Numbered from the stretch's first letter, positions 26,709 to 35,941 are shown. The stretch is 64,000 bases of DNA from Allopusillimonas sp048270225 (GCA_048270225.1 JBLWTG010000004.1:186001-250000), one strand, 5' to 3'. Notes: generated by a model from the sequence alone, not told the origin. Made by a program: numbers and translations.

Positions 26709-27704
26709 TTACAGCCCGTCGATGAGCTTGATCAGCTCGCGTCCCTCGTCTCCTGTTGACTTGAGGAAGGCGTCGCGAACCGCGGGCTGCATGACAGCCT
26801 TCAGGGCCTGGATCTGATCCGGTGTAAGCACGACTGCATCCATGCCTGCATCGGTCAGCTTCTTCATGTCTGCGGGGTTCACGCCGTCGTGAGTAATCAG
26901 TGAGGCCTGTACCGCTTCATCGGCCGCCCGCTGTATGCCTGCCTGGACGTCTTTGGGCAAGCCATCCCACCAGGCTGGATTGACCACCAGATTGTCGAAT
27001 ACCAGGAAGATTGCCGTTGCTGCCCCATAAGGCTGTACCTCATAGTAGCGGCGGGCGCTGGCGGCCTGCACGCCAGTCAGGCCTGCATCGACCACGCGTG
27101 TCTGCAGCGCCTGATAGACCTCGGAGCCCGGCATGGAAACCGGCACAGCCCCCATGGCGATCAAGCCCGCGTCGAACAGTTTGTTCAGACCACGAATCTT
27201 GACGCCCTTGAATTTTTCGGGCGCATCCAGCAGGTGATTCGACGAGGTGAAGATCAGGTCGTTGGTATCGACGATCCAGCCGATATTCTTGACGCCTTTT
27301 TCGGCCATTTTTTCATCGAGTATCTGCGCGGGCTTGGAGCCGATAAAGGCTTTCTGCTTGGCGGGCGTGCTCATGAGAAACGGAATCTGGGTAACCGCCA
27401 TCTCGGGGATGGTGCCGCCCCATTGAATGGATAGTATGAGCGCGGCTTCGACCTGGCCGCTGGCCACGGCGGCATGCTGCTGCTGGGGCTTGAACAACTG
27501 GGCCGCGCCGAACAGCTGTACCTCGGCCTTGCCCTTGGTTTCTGCAGCCACGTTCTTGGCGAACTGTTCCATCAGCTTGGCGGTATGGTGCGAAGGCGGG
27601 AACTGATGGCTGATACGCATCGTATACTCGGCCGCCTGAGCCAGCCCGGCAGATAGCATCAGCGTTGCCGCAACGAGGCTAATTTTTTTCAGATAATGCT
27701 TCAT
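26709..27704 (-). CDS. TRAP transporter periplasmic solute-binding protein (DctP type)
   Basis: 331 residues. The signal peptide ends near AQA-AEYTMRISHQFP. Family marks are SHHTAKLMEQFAKNVAAETKGKAEVQLFGAAQL, KFKGVKIRG (binding-site Arg), and LQTRVVDAGLTG. ATG 27704 follows AGGAGG. It is the third gene of an operon that starts with a CoA-transferase and an HMG-CoA-lyase-like enzyme, which suggests a hydroxylated dicarboxylate or a branched acid as ligand. Confidence 0.92.
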   Translation of the reverse strand: MKHYLKKISLVAATLMLSAGLAQAAEYTMRISHQFPPSHHTAKLMEQFAKNVAAETKGKAEVQLFGAAQLFKPQQQHAAVASGQVEAALILSIQWGGTIPEMAVTQIPFLMSTPAKQKAFIGSKPAQILDEKMAEKGVKNIGWIVDTNDLIFTSSNHLLDAPEKFKGVKIRGLNKLFDAGLIAMGAVPVSMPGSEVYQALQTRVVDAGLTGVQAASARRYYEVQPYGAATAIFLVFDNLVVNPAWWDGLPKDVQAGIQRAADEAVQASLITHDGVNPADMKKLTDAGMDAVVLTPDQIQALKAVMQPAVRDAFLKSTGDEGRELIKLIDGL

Positions 27705-27765
27705 GTCGTCCTCCTGTCGGGCCTTTTGGTTGTAAGGCCCTGGTTCTTGGGTGCAGGTCCTGCGC

Positions 27766-28728
27766 CTATGCGCTGGCTTGCTGAGCGCGCCAGCGCTGGG
27801 TTTTGGGCAGGCCTGATCGGGCCAGCCCGCCGAATAATTCCTCTTCTGGCATGTCGCGTACAAGGATCTCGCGCACGGCGACCAGCCTGTCGATGTCTAT
27901 GCCGGTGTGCAGTCCCATCGATTCGCATAGAAACACCATGTCTTCGAACACCACGTTGCCGCTGGCACCTGGCGCAAAAGGGCAACCGCCCAGTCCGCCC
28001 AGCGAGCCATCGAGAATCCGAACGCCGGCACCCAAGGCTGCGGCTGCGTTGGCAATCGCCATGCCTCGCGTATCGTGGAAATGCGCAGCCAACGGAACAT
28101 CGCCCGTCAGTTTGCGCGCGGCAGTCATCAATGCGGCCACCTCTTGCGGACCGGCATATCCCACCGTGTCGGCCAGTGAAATCACATCGGCGCCGGCCGC
28201 CAGGCTGGCCTCGACCAGCCTCAGGACCTCGGCGGCTTGCACATCGCCTTCGATGGAGCAGCCAAACGCCATCGCAATGCCTACTGTCAGAATCGGCGCC
28301 TCGGGGCCTGCTGCATCGCGCATGGCTGCAATCTTGCCAGCCAGCGCGAGCGCCTGCTCGCGAGAGCGTCGCGTATTGGCCTGGCTATGTCCCTCGGTGG
28401 CCGACAGGACAAAGACCATTTCATCGACATTGGCCTGCAAGGCATCCTCTGCGCCGCGTTCGTTCAACGTGAGGGCGGCCACATGAGCGCCGGGCAGTGC
28501 TCTGGCGGCCCCGACCATTTCCCGCACATCGGAGAACTGGGGAAACCTGCTGGCCGGGAGAAACGAGCCGACTTCAAACATCCTGACTCCCGCGGCATAT
28601 TCCTGCCTCAGCCATTCCAGCTTGGCAGCCGTGTCAGGGAAGCGTCGGACAAGCTGCAAGCCATCGCGCAAGCCCACTTCGCGCAGTGTTATCCGGGCAT
28701 CTGGATAAATCGTCTTCAACCGGCTCAT
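27766..28728 (-). CDS. Hydroxymethylglutaryl-CoA lyase-like enzyme
   Basis: 320-residue TIM barrel of the HMGL-like family. REVGLRDGLQ (16-25) holds the substrate/metal residues, AHFHDTRGM (His216 and His218 as metal ligands) and GGLGGCPFAPGASGN contains the catalytic-loop Cys249. The family cleaves 3-hydroxy-3-methylglutaryl-CoA to acetyl-CoA and acetoacetate; close relatives act on citramalyl-CoA-type or other tertiary hydroxyacyl-CoAs. The start overlaps the CoA-transferase stop (ATGA), so the two steps are coupled. Confidence 0.88.
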   Translation of the reverse strand: MSRLKTIYPDARITLREVGLRDGLQLVRRFPDTAAKLEWLRQEYAAGVRMFEVGSFLPASRFPQFSDVREMVGAARALPGAHVAALTLNERGAEDALQANVDEMVFVLSATEGHSQANTRRSREQALALAGKIAAMRDAAGPEAPILTVGIAMAFGCSIEGDVQAAEVLRLVEASLAAGADVISLADTVGYAGPQEVAALMTAARKLTGDVPLAAHFHDTRGMAIANAAAALGAGVRILDGSLGGLGGCPFAPGASGNVVFEDMVFLCESMGLHTGIDIDRLVAVREILVRDMPEEELFGGLARSGLPKTQRWRAQQASA

Positions 28729-29909
28729 GTCGGTACCCCTTCAATGCCGCGCGCAAGCGCAATGGCTTTACTGTCGAAACCCAGCGAGGCCAGGATGGCC
28801 TCGGTGTCCTGCCCCGAGGCCGGCACATCGCCGCCGCCGCTCATCAACTGACGGTCTACCTCAAAAGGCAGGGCAGGCGCCCGGAAGCTCGTGCCGTCCG
28901 CGCACTGCGATACCGCTATCCCGCCTGGGCGCATCACATGAGGATCCTGGTACATGTCGCAGGGGCGGGCGATGGGCGAGAAAGGAATGCCATTCGCTTC
29001 GAACTGCGTGCTCAGTGTTTCGGCATCGAGGGACGCGATTTTCTCCGCCACCAGCGGGATCGTCCAGCTTCGCGCTTCGATCTGCTGCATTCTGGTCGAC
29101 AGGCGCGGATCCGACAGCAGGGCGTCCAGTCCGAGTATCTTGCAGACGGTGGCCCACTGGCCTTCCGTGACGGCGCCGACAAACAGTTGCTTGCCGTGCC
29201 GGTCGGAGAAAATGTCATAAATAGGCCACGAGAACTCGCGCTCCGGCATGGGGGGCGGATTCTTGCCTTCCAGCTCGAACTGCACCATATGCTGTGCGAC
29301 CAGCAGCAGACAGTTCTCGAACAACCCTATTCGCATTTCATGACCCTTGCCGCTTTCCTTGCGCTCTATCAGCGCCGCCAGCACCGAAAACGCGGCAAAC
29401 AACCCGCCCATGATGTCATTGGCGGACGAGCCCACGCGAAGCGGCGTGCCCGTTGGGCCTGTCATATAGGCAAGGCCTGTCATCATCTGCACAACCTCGT
29501 CCAGCGCGGTCCGGTTCTGATATGGTCCTGAGAGAAAGCCTTTGCACGATGCAATGATCAGCTTGGGAAACTGGCGCTTGAGCTGTTCTGGATCGGCGCC
29601 GGCCTTGGCAAGCGATGCATCCCGGAAGTTCTCGACAAACACATCGGCCGTGGCGAGCAGGTGATTGAGTGCAGCTCTGCCTTCATCGGTTTTCAGATCT
29701 AGCTGAACGGATTTCTTGCCTCGATTGAACAGTGGAAACATGGGGCGGCCCATGCCTGAAAGATAACGAGTCTTGTCGCCGCCCGGTGGTTCCACCTTGA
29801 TGACTTCCGCACCCAGATACCCCAGAAACATGCCGCAGGATGGTCCCATGATCATGTGACTCATCTCTACAACCCTAAGGCCTGCAAGTGGTGAAAATGC
29901 CTTGTCCAT
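28725..29909 (-). CDS. Family III CoA-transferase (CaiB/BaiF type)
   Basis: 394 residues. The N-terminus LAGLRVVEMSHMIMGPSCGMFLGYLGAEVIKVEPP is standard. Asp165 in SSANDIMGGL aligns with the Asp that carries the acyl anhydride/CoA in this family. It moves CoA from a donor such as succinyl-CoA to a carboxylic acid. It is first in the operon with an HMG-CoA-lyase-like enzyme and the TRAP transporter, so it most likely activates the imported acid. SD GGAGGAG precedes the ATG. Confidence 0.9.
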   Translation of the reverse strand: MDKAFSPLAGLRVVEMSHMIMGPSCGMFLGYLGAEVIKVEPPGGDKTRYLSGMGRPMFPLFNRGKKSVQLDLKTDEGRAALNHLLATADVFVENFRDASLAKAGADPEQLKRQFPKLIIASCKGFLSGPYQNRTALDEVVQMMTGLAYMTGPTGTPLRVGSSANDIMGGLFAAFSVLAALIERKESGKGHEMRIGLFENCLLLVAQHMVQFELEGKNPPPMPEREFSWPIYDIFSDRHGKQLFVGAVTEGQWATVCKILGLDALLSDPRLSTRMQQIEARSWTIPLVAEKIASLDAETLSTQFEANGIPFSPIARPCDMYQDPHVMRPGGIAVSQCADGTSFRAPALPFEVDRQLMSGGGDVPASGQDTEAILASLGFDSKAIALARGIEGVPT

Positions 29910-29936
29910 TCCGATACTCCTCCAATCTGAGGGCAG

Positions 29937-29951
29937 AATATCATTGATATT
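29937..29951. promoter_or_regulatory. Palindrome between CoA-transferase and LysR genes
   Basis: AATATCA-T-TGATATT is a perfect 15-bp palindrome centred between divergent starts at 29909 and 30004. It contains a T-N11-A core and is a good candidate LysR-type binding site. Confidence 0.55.
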
Positions 29952-30003
29952 TGAATCAGAAAATTATATTGTTTCAATGGCTGCATTCTAAAAAGTTGAG
30001 AAT

Positions 30004-30966
30004 ATGGATATCAGGCAATTGCGCACCTTTCTTGCCATCTACGAGTCGGGCGGTATTTCGCGGGCGGCGGAAATCGAGCGCACGGCCCCCTCCGTACTCA
30101 GCCATCATCTGGCCAACCTGGAGGCGCAGTTCCCCAAGCCGCTCTTTGTGCGCAATCCGCGAGGTCTGCTGCCGACCGAGTATGGGCAGCGCCTGTATGC
30201 ACACGCAGTGCAAATACTGCGTGCGTTGCAACTGGCCAAGGAAGACATGAACAATATGTCGGGCGAGATCAGCGGCTCGGTAGCCATCGGTATGGCCTAT
30301 ACCGCCCTGGAGGGTATAGGCAAGAACCTGATGCGCATCGTGCTGCAGGAATATCCCAGGCTTTCCCTGATGCTGGCTGAAACCTTGTCCGGCAGCACGA
30401 TTGCGCAGTTGACGGACGCGCATGTCGACCTTGCGCTGGCCTACAACGCCACGCAGAATCCCGCGCTGCGCGTCACGCCGCTGCTCGAAGAGCGCATGAT
30501 CTGCATCGGTAAAAAGGAAATCATCGGCGATACCGAAACGCCTATCACCGTCAAGAAGCTGCTGACGCTGCCTTTTGTGCTGTTGCGCCGCGGCACTTCG
30601 GGGCGTTCCATCATGGACGACCCCCGCCTGCAGAAGCAGTTCGAGCAAAGCGCCCGCGTACAAACCGACAACGTCAACGCGGCTATTCTCTTCGTCGAAG
30701 AGGGCTATGGCTGTGTGATCGGCTCGAAATCGTATCTGCGCAAGCAGCTGCAGTCCGGTGCGGTGGCCTACCGGGATATCGTCAAGCCCAAGCTGCTGCG
30801 CACGCTGTATCTGTGCGAACACGCAGACAAGCCGCCCTCGCGCGCCGTAGAAGTCGTCAAGCAGCTTGCGCTCAGCCTCATTGCGGAAGAGGTCCGGCAG
30901 GGGCGGTGGGATTGCGAGCGGGTCCTGTTCGCAGAAGATGCGCCATCCGCGGGGACAAAGACATAG
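30004..30966 (+). CDS. LysR-family transcriptional regulator
   Basis: 320 residues. The helix-turn-helix is MDIRQLRTFLAIYESGGISRAAEIERTAPSVLSHHLANLEAQF; a periplasmic-binding-like effector domain follows. It has the Nac/Cbl-like style (LFVRNPRGLLPTEYGQRLY). It is divergent from the CoA-transferase/lyase/TRAP operon and upstream of the NitT/TauT-like ABC genes, so it could control either; the palindrome at 29937 favours the first. Confidence 0.9.
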   Translation: MDIRQLRTFLAIYESGGISRAAEIERTAPSVLSHHLANLEAQFPKPLFVRNPRGLLPTEYGQRLYAHAVQILRALQLAKEDMNNMSGEISGSVAIGMAYTALEGIGKNLMRIVLQEYPRLSLMLAETLSGSTIAQLTDAHVDLALAYNATQNPALRVTPLLEERMICIGKKEIIGDTETPITVKKLLTLPFVLLRRGTSGRSIMDDPRLQKQFEQSARVQTDNVNAAILFVEEGYGCVIGSKSYLRKQLQSGAVAYRDIVKPKLLRTLYLCEHADKPPSRAVEVVKQLALSLIAEEVRQGRWDCERVLFAEDAPSAGTKT

Positions 30967-31154
30967 GCCCTCTGTCTGTTTATACTTTCGGATAACGCTG
31001 CGCGGTTCCGGCCCGCAGTTCATTCCGGTATTGTCCCTGCCATTGCGCATACAGCATCGGCATAATAATCATATCCAGGAGACAGGGCGCAGCGCAGGGC
31101 CAGGCGGGCCGCAATTTGCAGTCCGCACGCAGCGTGACAGCGCCATGAACGCAT

Positions 31155-32222
31155 ATGGCTGATCAAAGCAATTTCATACAGGTAAAGCGCCGGCAGCTCC
31201 TGCTGGCCTCCGGCGCCATGTCGTGCCTGGGCGTGTTCGGCAGCAAGCTGGCGCAGGCTGCCGATGCCAAAGAGGTCAGTTACGGGCAAGGCAGCATCGA
31301 TCCCATCTTCACGGCAGGCTATGTAGCACTGGCGCAGGGCTATTTCGCTGACGCGGGATTGAACGTCAAGTATCTGAACACGCAAAGCGGCCCGCGCACC
31401 AATCAATTGCTGGCGGCGCGCCAGATCCTTGTGGGTGCAACCGCTGCGACGGCAGCCCCCGCCCTGACCATCGCCGGCAAGCCGGCTGCGCTGATATTCG
31501 GTTTCGACCGACGCATGACCTACGCCAATGTACTGGTGCGCAAGAGCGACTACGACAGCGGTAAATTCCGCACGCTCAAGGATCTGGACGGCCAGAAAAT
31601 AGGCGCCACGCAGCCGGGCTCCGTGACGGCGCTGATGGCGATCTACCTGATGCAGCAGGCAGGCATAGGCAACAAGGTGGACATCCGGCCGCTCGGCGAT
31701 CTGGCCACCATGCTGGCGGCGCTCAAGACAGGATCTGTAGCGGCGACCATGGCAACGGCATCGATGATGGAGCAGGCGGTAGCAGAAGGCTGGGGCACGC
31801 CCATTTTCAATGGCATAGACAGCGAAGTCTGGAACCAATACATGAAGGGAGATGTCCCCGGCATCGCCGCCTATGCGCTGGTGGACGACATCGAAAAGCG
31901 TCCTGAAGACATCCAGCATTTTGTCGACGGGATGGTCAAGGCCCAGGACTACATCAATGGGCATACCCCCGAAGAGATTACCGACGTCGTCTACAAGGAC
32001 TATCTCAAGGCCCTCAGCCGCCCCTCGGTGCTCAAGGCGGTAACGGACTACCAGGCCAATGTCTGGCTCAAAGACAATATCATCACTGAGGATGCCTATA
32101 ACCGCATGGCCGCCATCATGGGCGACGGACGGCAGTTTTCCAATGAGCAGATGAAAACCGTGCCCTACGAAAAATGCGTGAACATGTCATTTGTGCGCAA
32201 GGCCAGAGGCATGGCGTCGTGA
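31155..32222 (+). CDS. NitT/TauT-type ABC substrate-binding protein with Tat-like signal
   Basis: 355 residues. VKRRQLLLASGAMSCLG near the N-terminus is a twin-arginine-like signal ending at about AQA-ADA. The mature part (VSYGQGSIDPIFTAGYVALAQGYFADAGLNV) is the NMT1/SsuA-like fold, and QPGSVTALMAIYLMQQAGI is typical. It overlaps the ATPase gene by GTGA (32219-32222). Ligand class would be sulfonates, pyrimidine-like amines or aromatic acids; it cannot be decided here. Confidence 0.87.
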   Translation: MADQSNFIQVKRRQLLLASGAMSCLGVFGSKLAQAADAKEVSYGQGSIDPIFTAGYVALAQGYFADAGLNVKYLNTQSGPRTNQLLAARQILVGATAATAAPALTIAGKPAALIFGFDRRMTYANVLVRKSDYDSGKFRTLKDLDGQKIGATQPGSVTALMAIYLMQQAGIGNKVDIRPLGDLATMLAALKTGSVAATMATASMMEQAVAEGWGTPIFNGIDSEVWNQYMKGDVPGIAAYALVDDIEKRPEDIQHFVDGMVKAQDYINGHTPEEITDVVYKDYLKALSRPSVLKAVTDYQANVWLKDNIITEDAYNRMAAIMGDGRQFSNEQMKTVPYEKCVNMSFVRKARGMAS

Positions 32223-32989
32223 TCGAGCTGCGCGAGGTCTCCAAGGCATTCCAGACCGACAAGGGGGACACCTGGGCGATCGGCAATGTGTCGCTCAGCA
32301 TCGCGCAGGGGGAATTCGTGTCCATCGTCGGGCCTTCAGGCTGCGGTAAGAGCACCTTGCTGAATCTGATTGCCGGCTTCCTGGAGCCGACGGCGGGCAC
32401 GATAGAAATCGATAACGAGCCGGTCAAGGGCACGCTGCATCCGACGCTGGGCTATATCTTCCAGAAAGACACGCTGCTGCCCTGGTACAACGTCTACAAG
32501 AACGTGGCCCTGGGCCTGCGCTTTCATGGCGTGCCGGAAGACAAGGTCAAGGCCAAGGTGGCGCAGTTGCTGGAGTTGGGACATCTCACCGGATTCGAGC
32601 ATGCCTATCCGCATCAACTGTCGGGAGGCATGCGGCGGCGCGTGGCCTTGCTGATGAGCCTGGCTGTCGAACCGCGCCTACTGATGCTCGATGAACCCTT
32701 CGGTGCGCTGGACACGCACACCAAAACGCATTTACACCGGGAACTGATGGAGATCTGGCGAAAACTCGGCCAGACCGTGGTGATGGTGACGCATGATCTG
32801 GACGAGGCCATCACCTTGTCTGATCGTGTCGTGGTGCTGTCGTCGCCGCCCAGCGGGGTGCTGCTCGACGAGCGTATCAACATTCCTCATCCCCGTGATG
32901 TCTTCTCGGTGCGCGAAAGTCCGCAGTTTGTGGCGCATTTCCAGAGCATCTGGAGCGTGCTGGGTCAGCAGTTCAGGACGGCTGCATGA
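32219..32989 (+). CDS. NitT/TauT-type ABC transporter ATPase
   Basis: 256 residues. It has Walker A GPSGCGKST, FQKDTLLPWYNVYKNVALGL Q-loop, LSGGMRRRV signature, LLMLDEPFGALD Walker B and VTHDLDEA switch, all as in SsuB/TauB. The GTG start overlaps the binding-protein stop; the ATG at 32174 would overlap much more of the upstream gene. It is followed by a 30-codon mini-frame joining it to the permease. Confidence 0.92.
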   Translation: MIELREVSKAFQTDKGDTWAIGNVSLSIAQGEFVSIVGPSGCGKSTLLNLIAGFLEPTAGTIEIDNEPVKGTLHPTLGYIFQKDTLLPWYNVYKNVALGLRFHGVPEDKVKAKVAQLLELGHLTGFEHAYPHQLSGGMRRRVALLMSLAVEPRLLMLDEPFGALDTHTKTHLHRELMEIWRKLGQTVVMVTHDLDEAITLSDRVVVLSSPPSGVLLDERINIPHPRDVFSVRESPQFVAHFQSIWSVLGQQFRTAA

Positions 32990-33078
32990 GCGCGCGTCAA
33001 GAATGCCGCCCCGGCATGCGTTCGTTTGTCAGTGCCACAGAAGGAGGAGCCCCTGTGAAGCCCGAGGTCACCCGATGA
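32986..33078 (+). CDS. Possible 30-residue coupling ORF between ATPase and permease
   Basis: ATG at 32986 overlaps the ATPase stop (ATGA), and its TGA at 33076 overlaps the permease ATG at 33075 (ATGA). It thus bridges the whole gap with coupled stops and starts. Inside it AAGGAGGAG (33041-33049) precedes an in-frame GTG at 33055 that would give a seven-codon frame to the same stop. No similarity is recognised. It may be a leader that lets ribosomes reach the permease start, or chance. Confidence 0.3.
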   Translation: MSARQECRPGMRSFVSATEGGAPVKPEVTR

Positions 33079-33938
33079 GCACAGAATTTTCAGATGCGCC
33101 TCAAGGCGGGGACAGGCACCTTGCTCAGGCGCGTCGTGCCGCGGCGCACAGGCGGTTTCGCATCACGCTCTGGCAGATTGGCATTCTTGCCGTCATCCTG
33201 GGGGCCTGGGAGATTCTGACGCGCATTCCATGGTTTGTTGCGAATACGGTGTTCGACCCCTTCTTTATCAGCCAGCCATCCAGGATTGCGCTCCGCTTGT
33301 GGGAATGGGTGCAGCCCGGCCCCGACTCGGTATGGCCGCATCTGTGGCTGACGCTGCGAGCGACCTTTCTGGGCCTGTTCGTCGGCGTGGGCAGCGGCTT
33401 TATCGTTGGCGTAGCGCTCAGCCGCAACCGCTTCATGGCCGATGTCCTCAATCCCTTTATCGTGGCTTTCAACTCCATGCCGCGCATTGCCTTTGTACCG
33501 CTGATCACCATGTTTTTTGGCCTGGGCATTGCTTCCAAGGTCGTGACGTCCTGGTTTGTGGTGTTTTTCCTTGTGTTCTTCAATACCTATAAGGGTGGTC
33601 GCAGCGTGGAGCGCGAACTGCTGCAGTTCTGCCAGACGCTGGGCGGTTCGCCCAGGCAGATTTTGTGGCGGGTGCGCATTCCCACCGCCGCCGCCTGGAC
33701 GTTTGCCGCCTTGCCCAATGCCATCAGCTTTGCACTGATCGGCGTTGTGCTGGCCGAATTCGTGGGATCAACCACCGGCATGGGCTATCTCATGATTACC
33801 GCCCTGGCCACGCTCAACGCCACAGACATGTTCGCTGCTGTCGTATTGCTTTCGATCGTGGGCATTGTGCTGGTGTACGGCATTACGCTGATAGAGCGGC
33901 GCCTGCTGCACTGGTCGCCGGAGTTCAGGGACAATTGA
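33075..33938 (+). CDS. NitT/TauT-type ABC transporter permease
   Basis: 287 residues with an Arg/Ala-rich cytoplasmic N-terminus and about six helices (IGILAVILGAWEIL onward). The EAA loop lies near ELLQFCQTLGGSPRQILWRVRIP. FNSMPRIAFVPLITMFFGLG and VLAEFVGSTTGMGYLM are typical of SsuC/TauC. GAGGT sits 6 bases before ATG 33075. The open frame extends far upstream, but only inside the ATPase gene. Confidence 0.92.
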   Translation: MSTEFSDAPQGGDRHLAQARRAAAHRRFRITLWQIGILAVILGAWEILTRIPWFVANTVFDPFFISQPSRIALRLWEWVQPGPDSVWPHLWLTLRATFLGLFVGVGSGFIVGVALSRNRFMADVLNPFIVAFNSMPRIAFVPLITMFFGLGIASKVVTSWFVVFFLVFFNTYKGGRSVERELLQFCQTLGGSPRQILWRVRIPTAAAWTFAALPNAISFALIGVVLAEFVGSTTGMGYLMITALATLNATDMFAAVVLLSIVGIVLVYGITLIERRLLHWSPEFRDN

Positions 33939-34027
33939 GTGGGGGGGCGGGCATTTGTCTTTTTTTGCCGCGCCACCCAATCACTCCACCTTGTTCATGA
34001 ACTGCGCAGCGCGTGATGGATGCCGCC

Positions 34028-35941
34028 TCACAGCGGCCATACCACCAGTATCATCGGCACCGCGATAAGGCTCACCACAACTTCCAGTGGAAGCCCCATG
34101 CGCCAGTAATCCCCAAAACGGAACCCCCCCGGCCCGAGGATCAGCGTATTGTTCTGGTGCCCGATGGGCGTCAGGAATGCCGCCGAAGCGCCAATGGCCA
34201 CTGCCATCAAAAAAGGATCCGCATTCGCATTGAGCTGTGCGGCCGAGCCGATGGCAATCGGACACATGATGGCGGCAGTGGCCGCATTGTTGATGACATC
34301 GGACATGAACATGGTCACCAGCAGCACCAGGGTCAGCGCAACAATCGCATTGCCTTGCGCAACGCTGTCCAGCAGGAACACGGCGATCAGCTTGGCGGTG
34401 CCGGTGCTTTCAATGGCCTGCGCAACGGGCAGCAGGGCGCCCAGCAGCACGATAACCGGCCAGTCTACCGCTTCGTACATTTTACGCAGCGGCAGCACGC
34501 GCAACGTCATCAGCAACAGCACGCCCAGCATAAAGCTGATCGATGCCGGCAGTATATTCAGGGCCGTCGTCGCAACGGCCAGCGCCATGATGGCGCCTGC
34601 CATGATCATTTTCCTGCGATCCGGCGTACGCAGCGCACGCGCGGCCAACGGCGCGCAGCCCGCATTCGAGGCGAACTCCGAGATCAGGTCTCCTGATCCT
34701 TGCATCAGCAGCACATCGCCATGGCGCAATGCCGTGTGCCGCACGCGGCTGCGGATGCGCGATCCCTGCCGGGAGATGGCCAGCAGATTGACCCCATACC
34801 GCTCGCGCAATTCGATATCACTGGCGCTGCGGCCCAGTAAACCTGATCCGGGAAGGATGACGAGCTCCACAAGTTCGGTATCCTCGAGCTGACTGGGCCG
34901 GTCTGTTTTCTTCTTGTCCGGTTCTTTCTCTGCGTCAGTCTCTTCCTTTTCGCCCTTGCCCAGGTCCGCTGGATCGTTCTTGTTCTGGCCATTCAAGGCG
35001 TCATTGTCCAGCGACCCGTCTTCCTCGGCGCCGTCTTCCTGCTTGACCGCAGGCTTTTCCTCGCCAAATACCAGACCCAGGCTGTCCAGTGCGCCGGCCA
35101 GGGCTTCCGGATCGGCCTCGATCAGCACTACATCGCCTTCACGCAAAGGCCCGGCCGAACGAGGCGCCGTCAGCCGGATATCGTTGCGCACCAGGCTGAT
35201 GATCTGGGCATCGGCGCCTTCCAGCTCAGCTTCGGCTTCATGCAGCGTCATGCCAATCGCCTTGGACCCGGAGGCGATACGCGCTTCAGTCAGATAAGCG
35301 CCTGTGTCGAACGATTCTGCGTCGGCGCGCTCCCGCGCAGGCACAATACGCCAGCCGGCCAGCGCGATGAACAGTATGCCGCCAGCTGCGACGGCGACGC
35401 CGACCGGCGTGAAGTCGAACATATGGAAGCCGCCCTCTCCGAGCTGGCGGCGAAAGCCGGACACAATCAGGTTGGACGGCGTGCCGATCAGCGTGGTCAT
35501 GCCACCCAGAATTGTGCCGAACGCCAGCGGCATCAGCACCTTTCCCGGCGCCAGCTTCTGGCGCTGCGCGATCTGCAAGGCGATGGGCATGAGCAGGGCC
35601 AGGGCGCCCACATTGTTCATGAAACTGGACAGTACGGCGGACAAGGCGACCAGAGCCGCAATCGTTGCAGTAGGGCCGGCCTCGGTGGGCAGCACCCGCT
35701 GCGCCAGCAGGTCCACCACGCCGGTATGCAACAGGGCGCTGCTAAGAATCAATACACAGGCAACCGTGATCACCGCGGGATGAGAGAATCCCGCAAACGC
35801 ATCCTCGGCGGGTACCAGGCCCACGATGACGCTGGCCAGCAGTGCTGCCGCAGCAACGAGATCATGCCGCCAGCGGCCGTACAGGAACAGGCATAGCGTG
35901 GCAGCCAGAATGCCCAGTATCATCCATTGGGGTTGAGTCAT
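34028..35941 (-). CDS. SLC13/DASS-family permease with two RCK_C domains and a charged linker
   Basis: 637-residue membrane transporter. SSFMNNVGALALLMPI with IGTPSNLIV (first half) and SDVINNAATAAIM with TPIGHQNNTLI (second half) are the paired substrate and Na+ motifs of the family. Two TrkA_C/RCK_C domains lie in the central cytoplasmic region (about 212-290 and 355-435). They are separated by a 60-residue linker (293-352) made almost only of Asp, Glu, Lys, Gly, Asn and Pro. Substrate is probably a dicarboxylate, sulfate or similar anion. The start overlaps the SDR stop by ATGA. Confidence 0.88.
   Translation of the reverse strand: MTQPQWMILGILAATLCLFLYGRWRHDLVAAAALLASVIVGLVPAEDAFAGFSHPAVITVACVLILSSALLHTGVVDLLAQRVLPTEAGPTATIAALVALSAVLSSFMNNVGALALLMPIALQIAQRQKLAPGKVLMPLAFGTILGGMTTLIGTPSNLIVSGFRRQLGEGGFHMFDFTPVGVAVAAGGILFIALAGWRIVPARERADAESFDTGAYLTEARIASGSKAIGMTLHEAEAELEGADAQIISLVRNDIRLTAPRSAGPLREGDVVLIEADPEALAGALDSLGLVFGEEKPAVKQEDGAEEDGSLDNDALNGQNKNDPADLGKGEKEETDAEKEPDKKKTDRPSQLEDTELVELVILPGSGLLGRSASDIELRERYGVNLLAISRQGSRIRSRVRHTALRHGDVLLMQGSGDLISEFASNAGCAPLAARALRTPDRRKMIMAGAIMALAVATTALNILPASISFMLGVLLLMTLRVLPLRKMYEAVDWPVIVLLGALLPVAQAIESTGTAKLIAVFLLDSVAQGNAIVALTLVLLVTMFMSDVINNAATAAIMCPIAIGSAAQLNANADPFLMAVAIGASAAFLTPIGHQNNTLILGPGGFRFGDYWRMGLPLEVVVSLIAVPMILVVWPL

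Noticed and set aside
33942..33980. Possible terminator with a T tract after the NitT/TauT permease
   Set aside because: The GC arms around the T-rich stretch pair imperfectly and the T run is in the loop, not after the stem.
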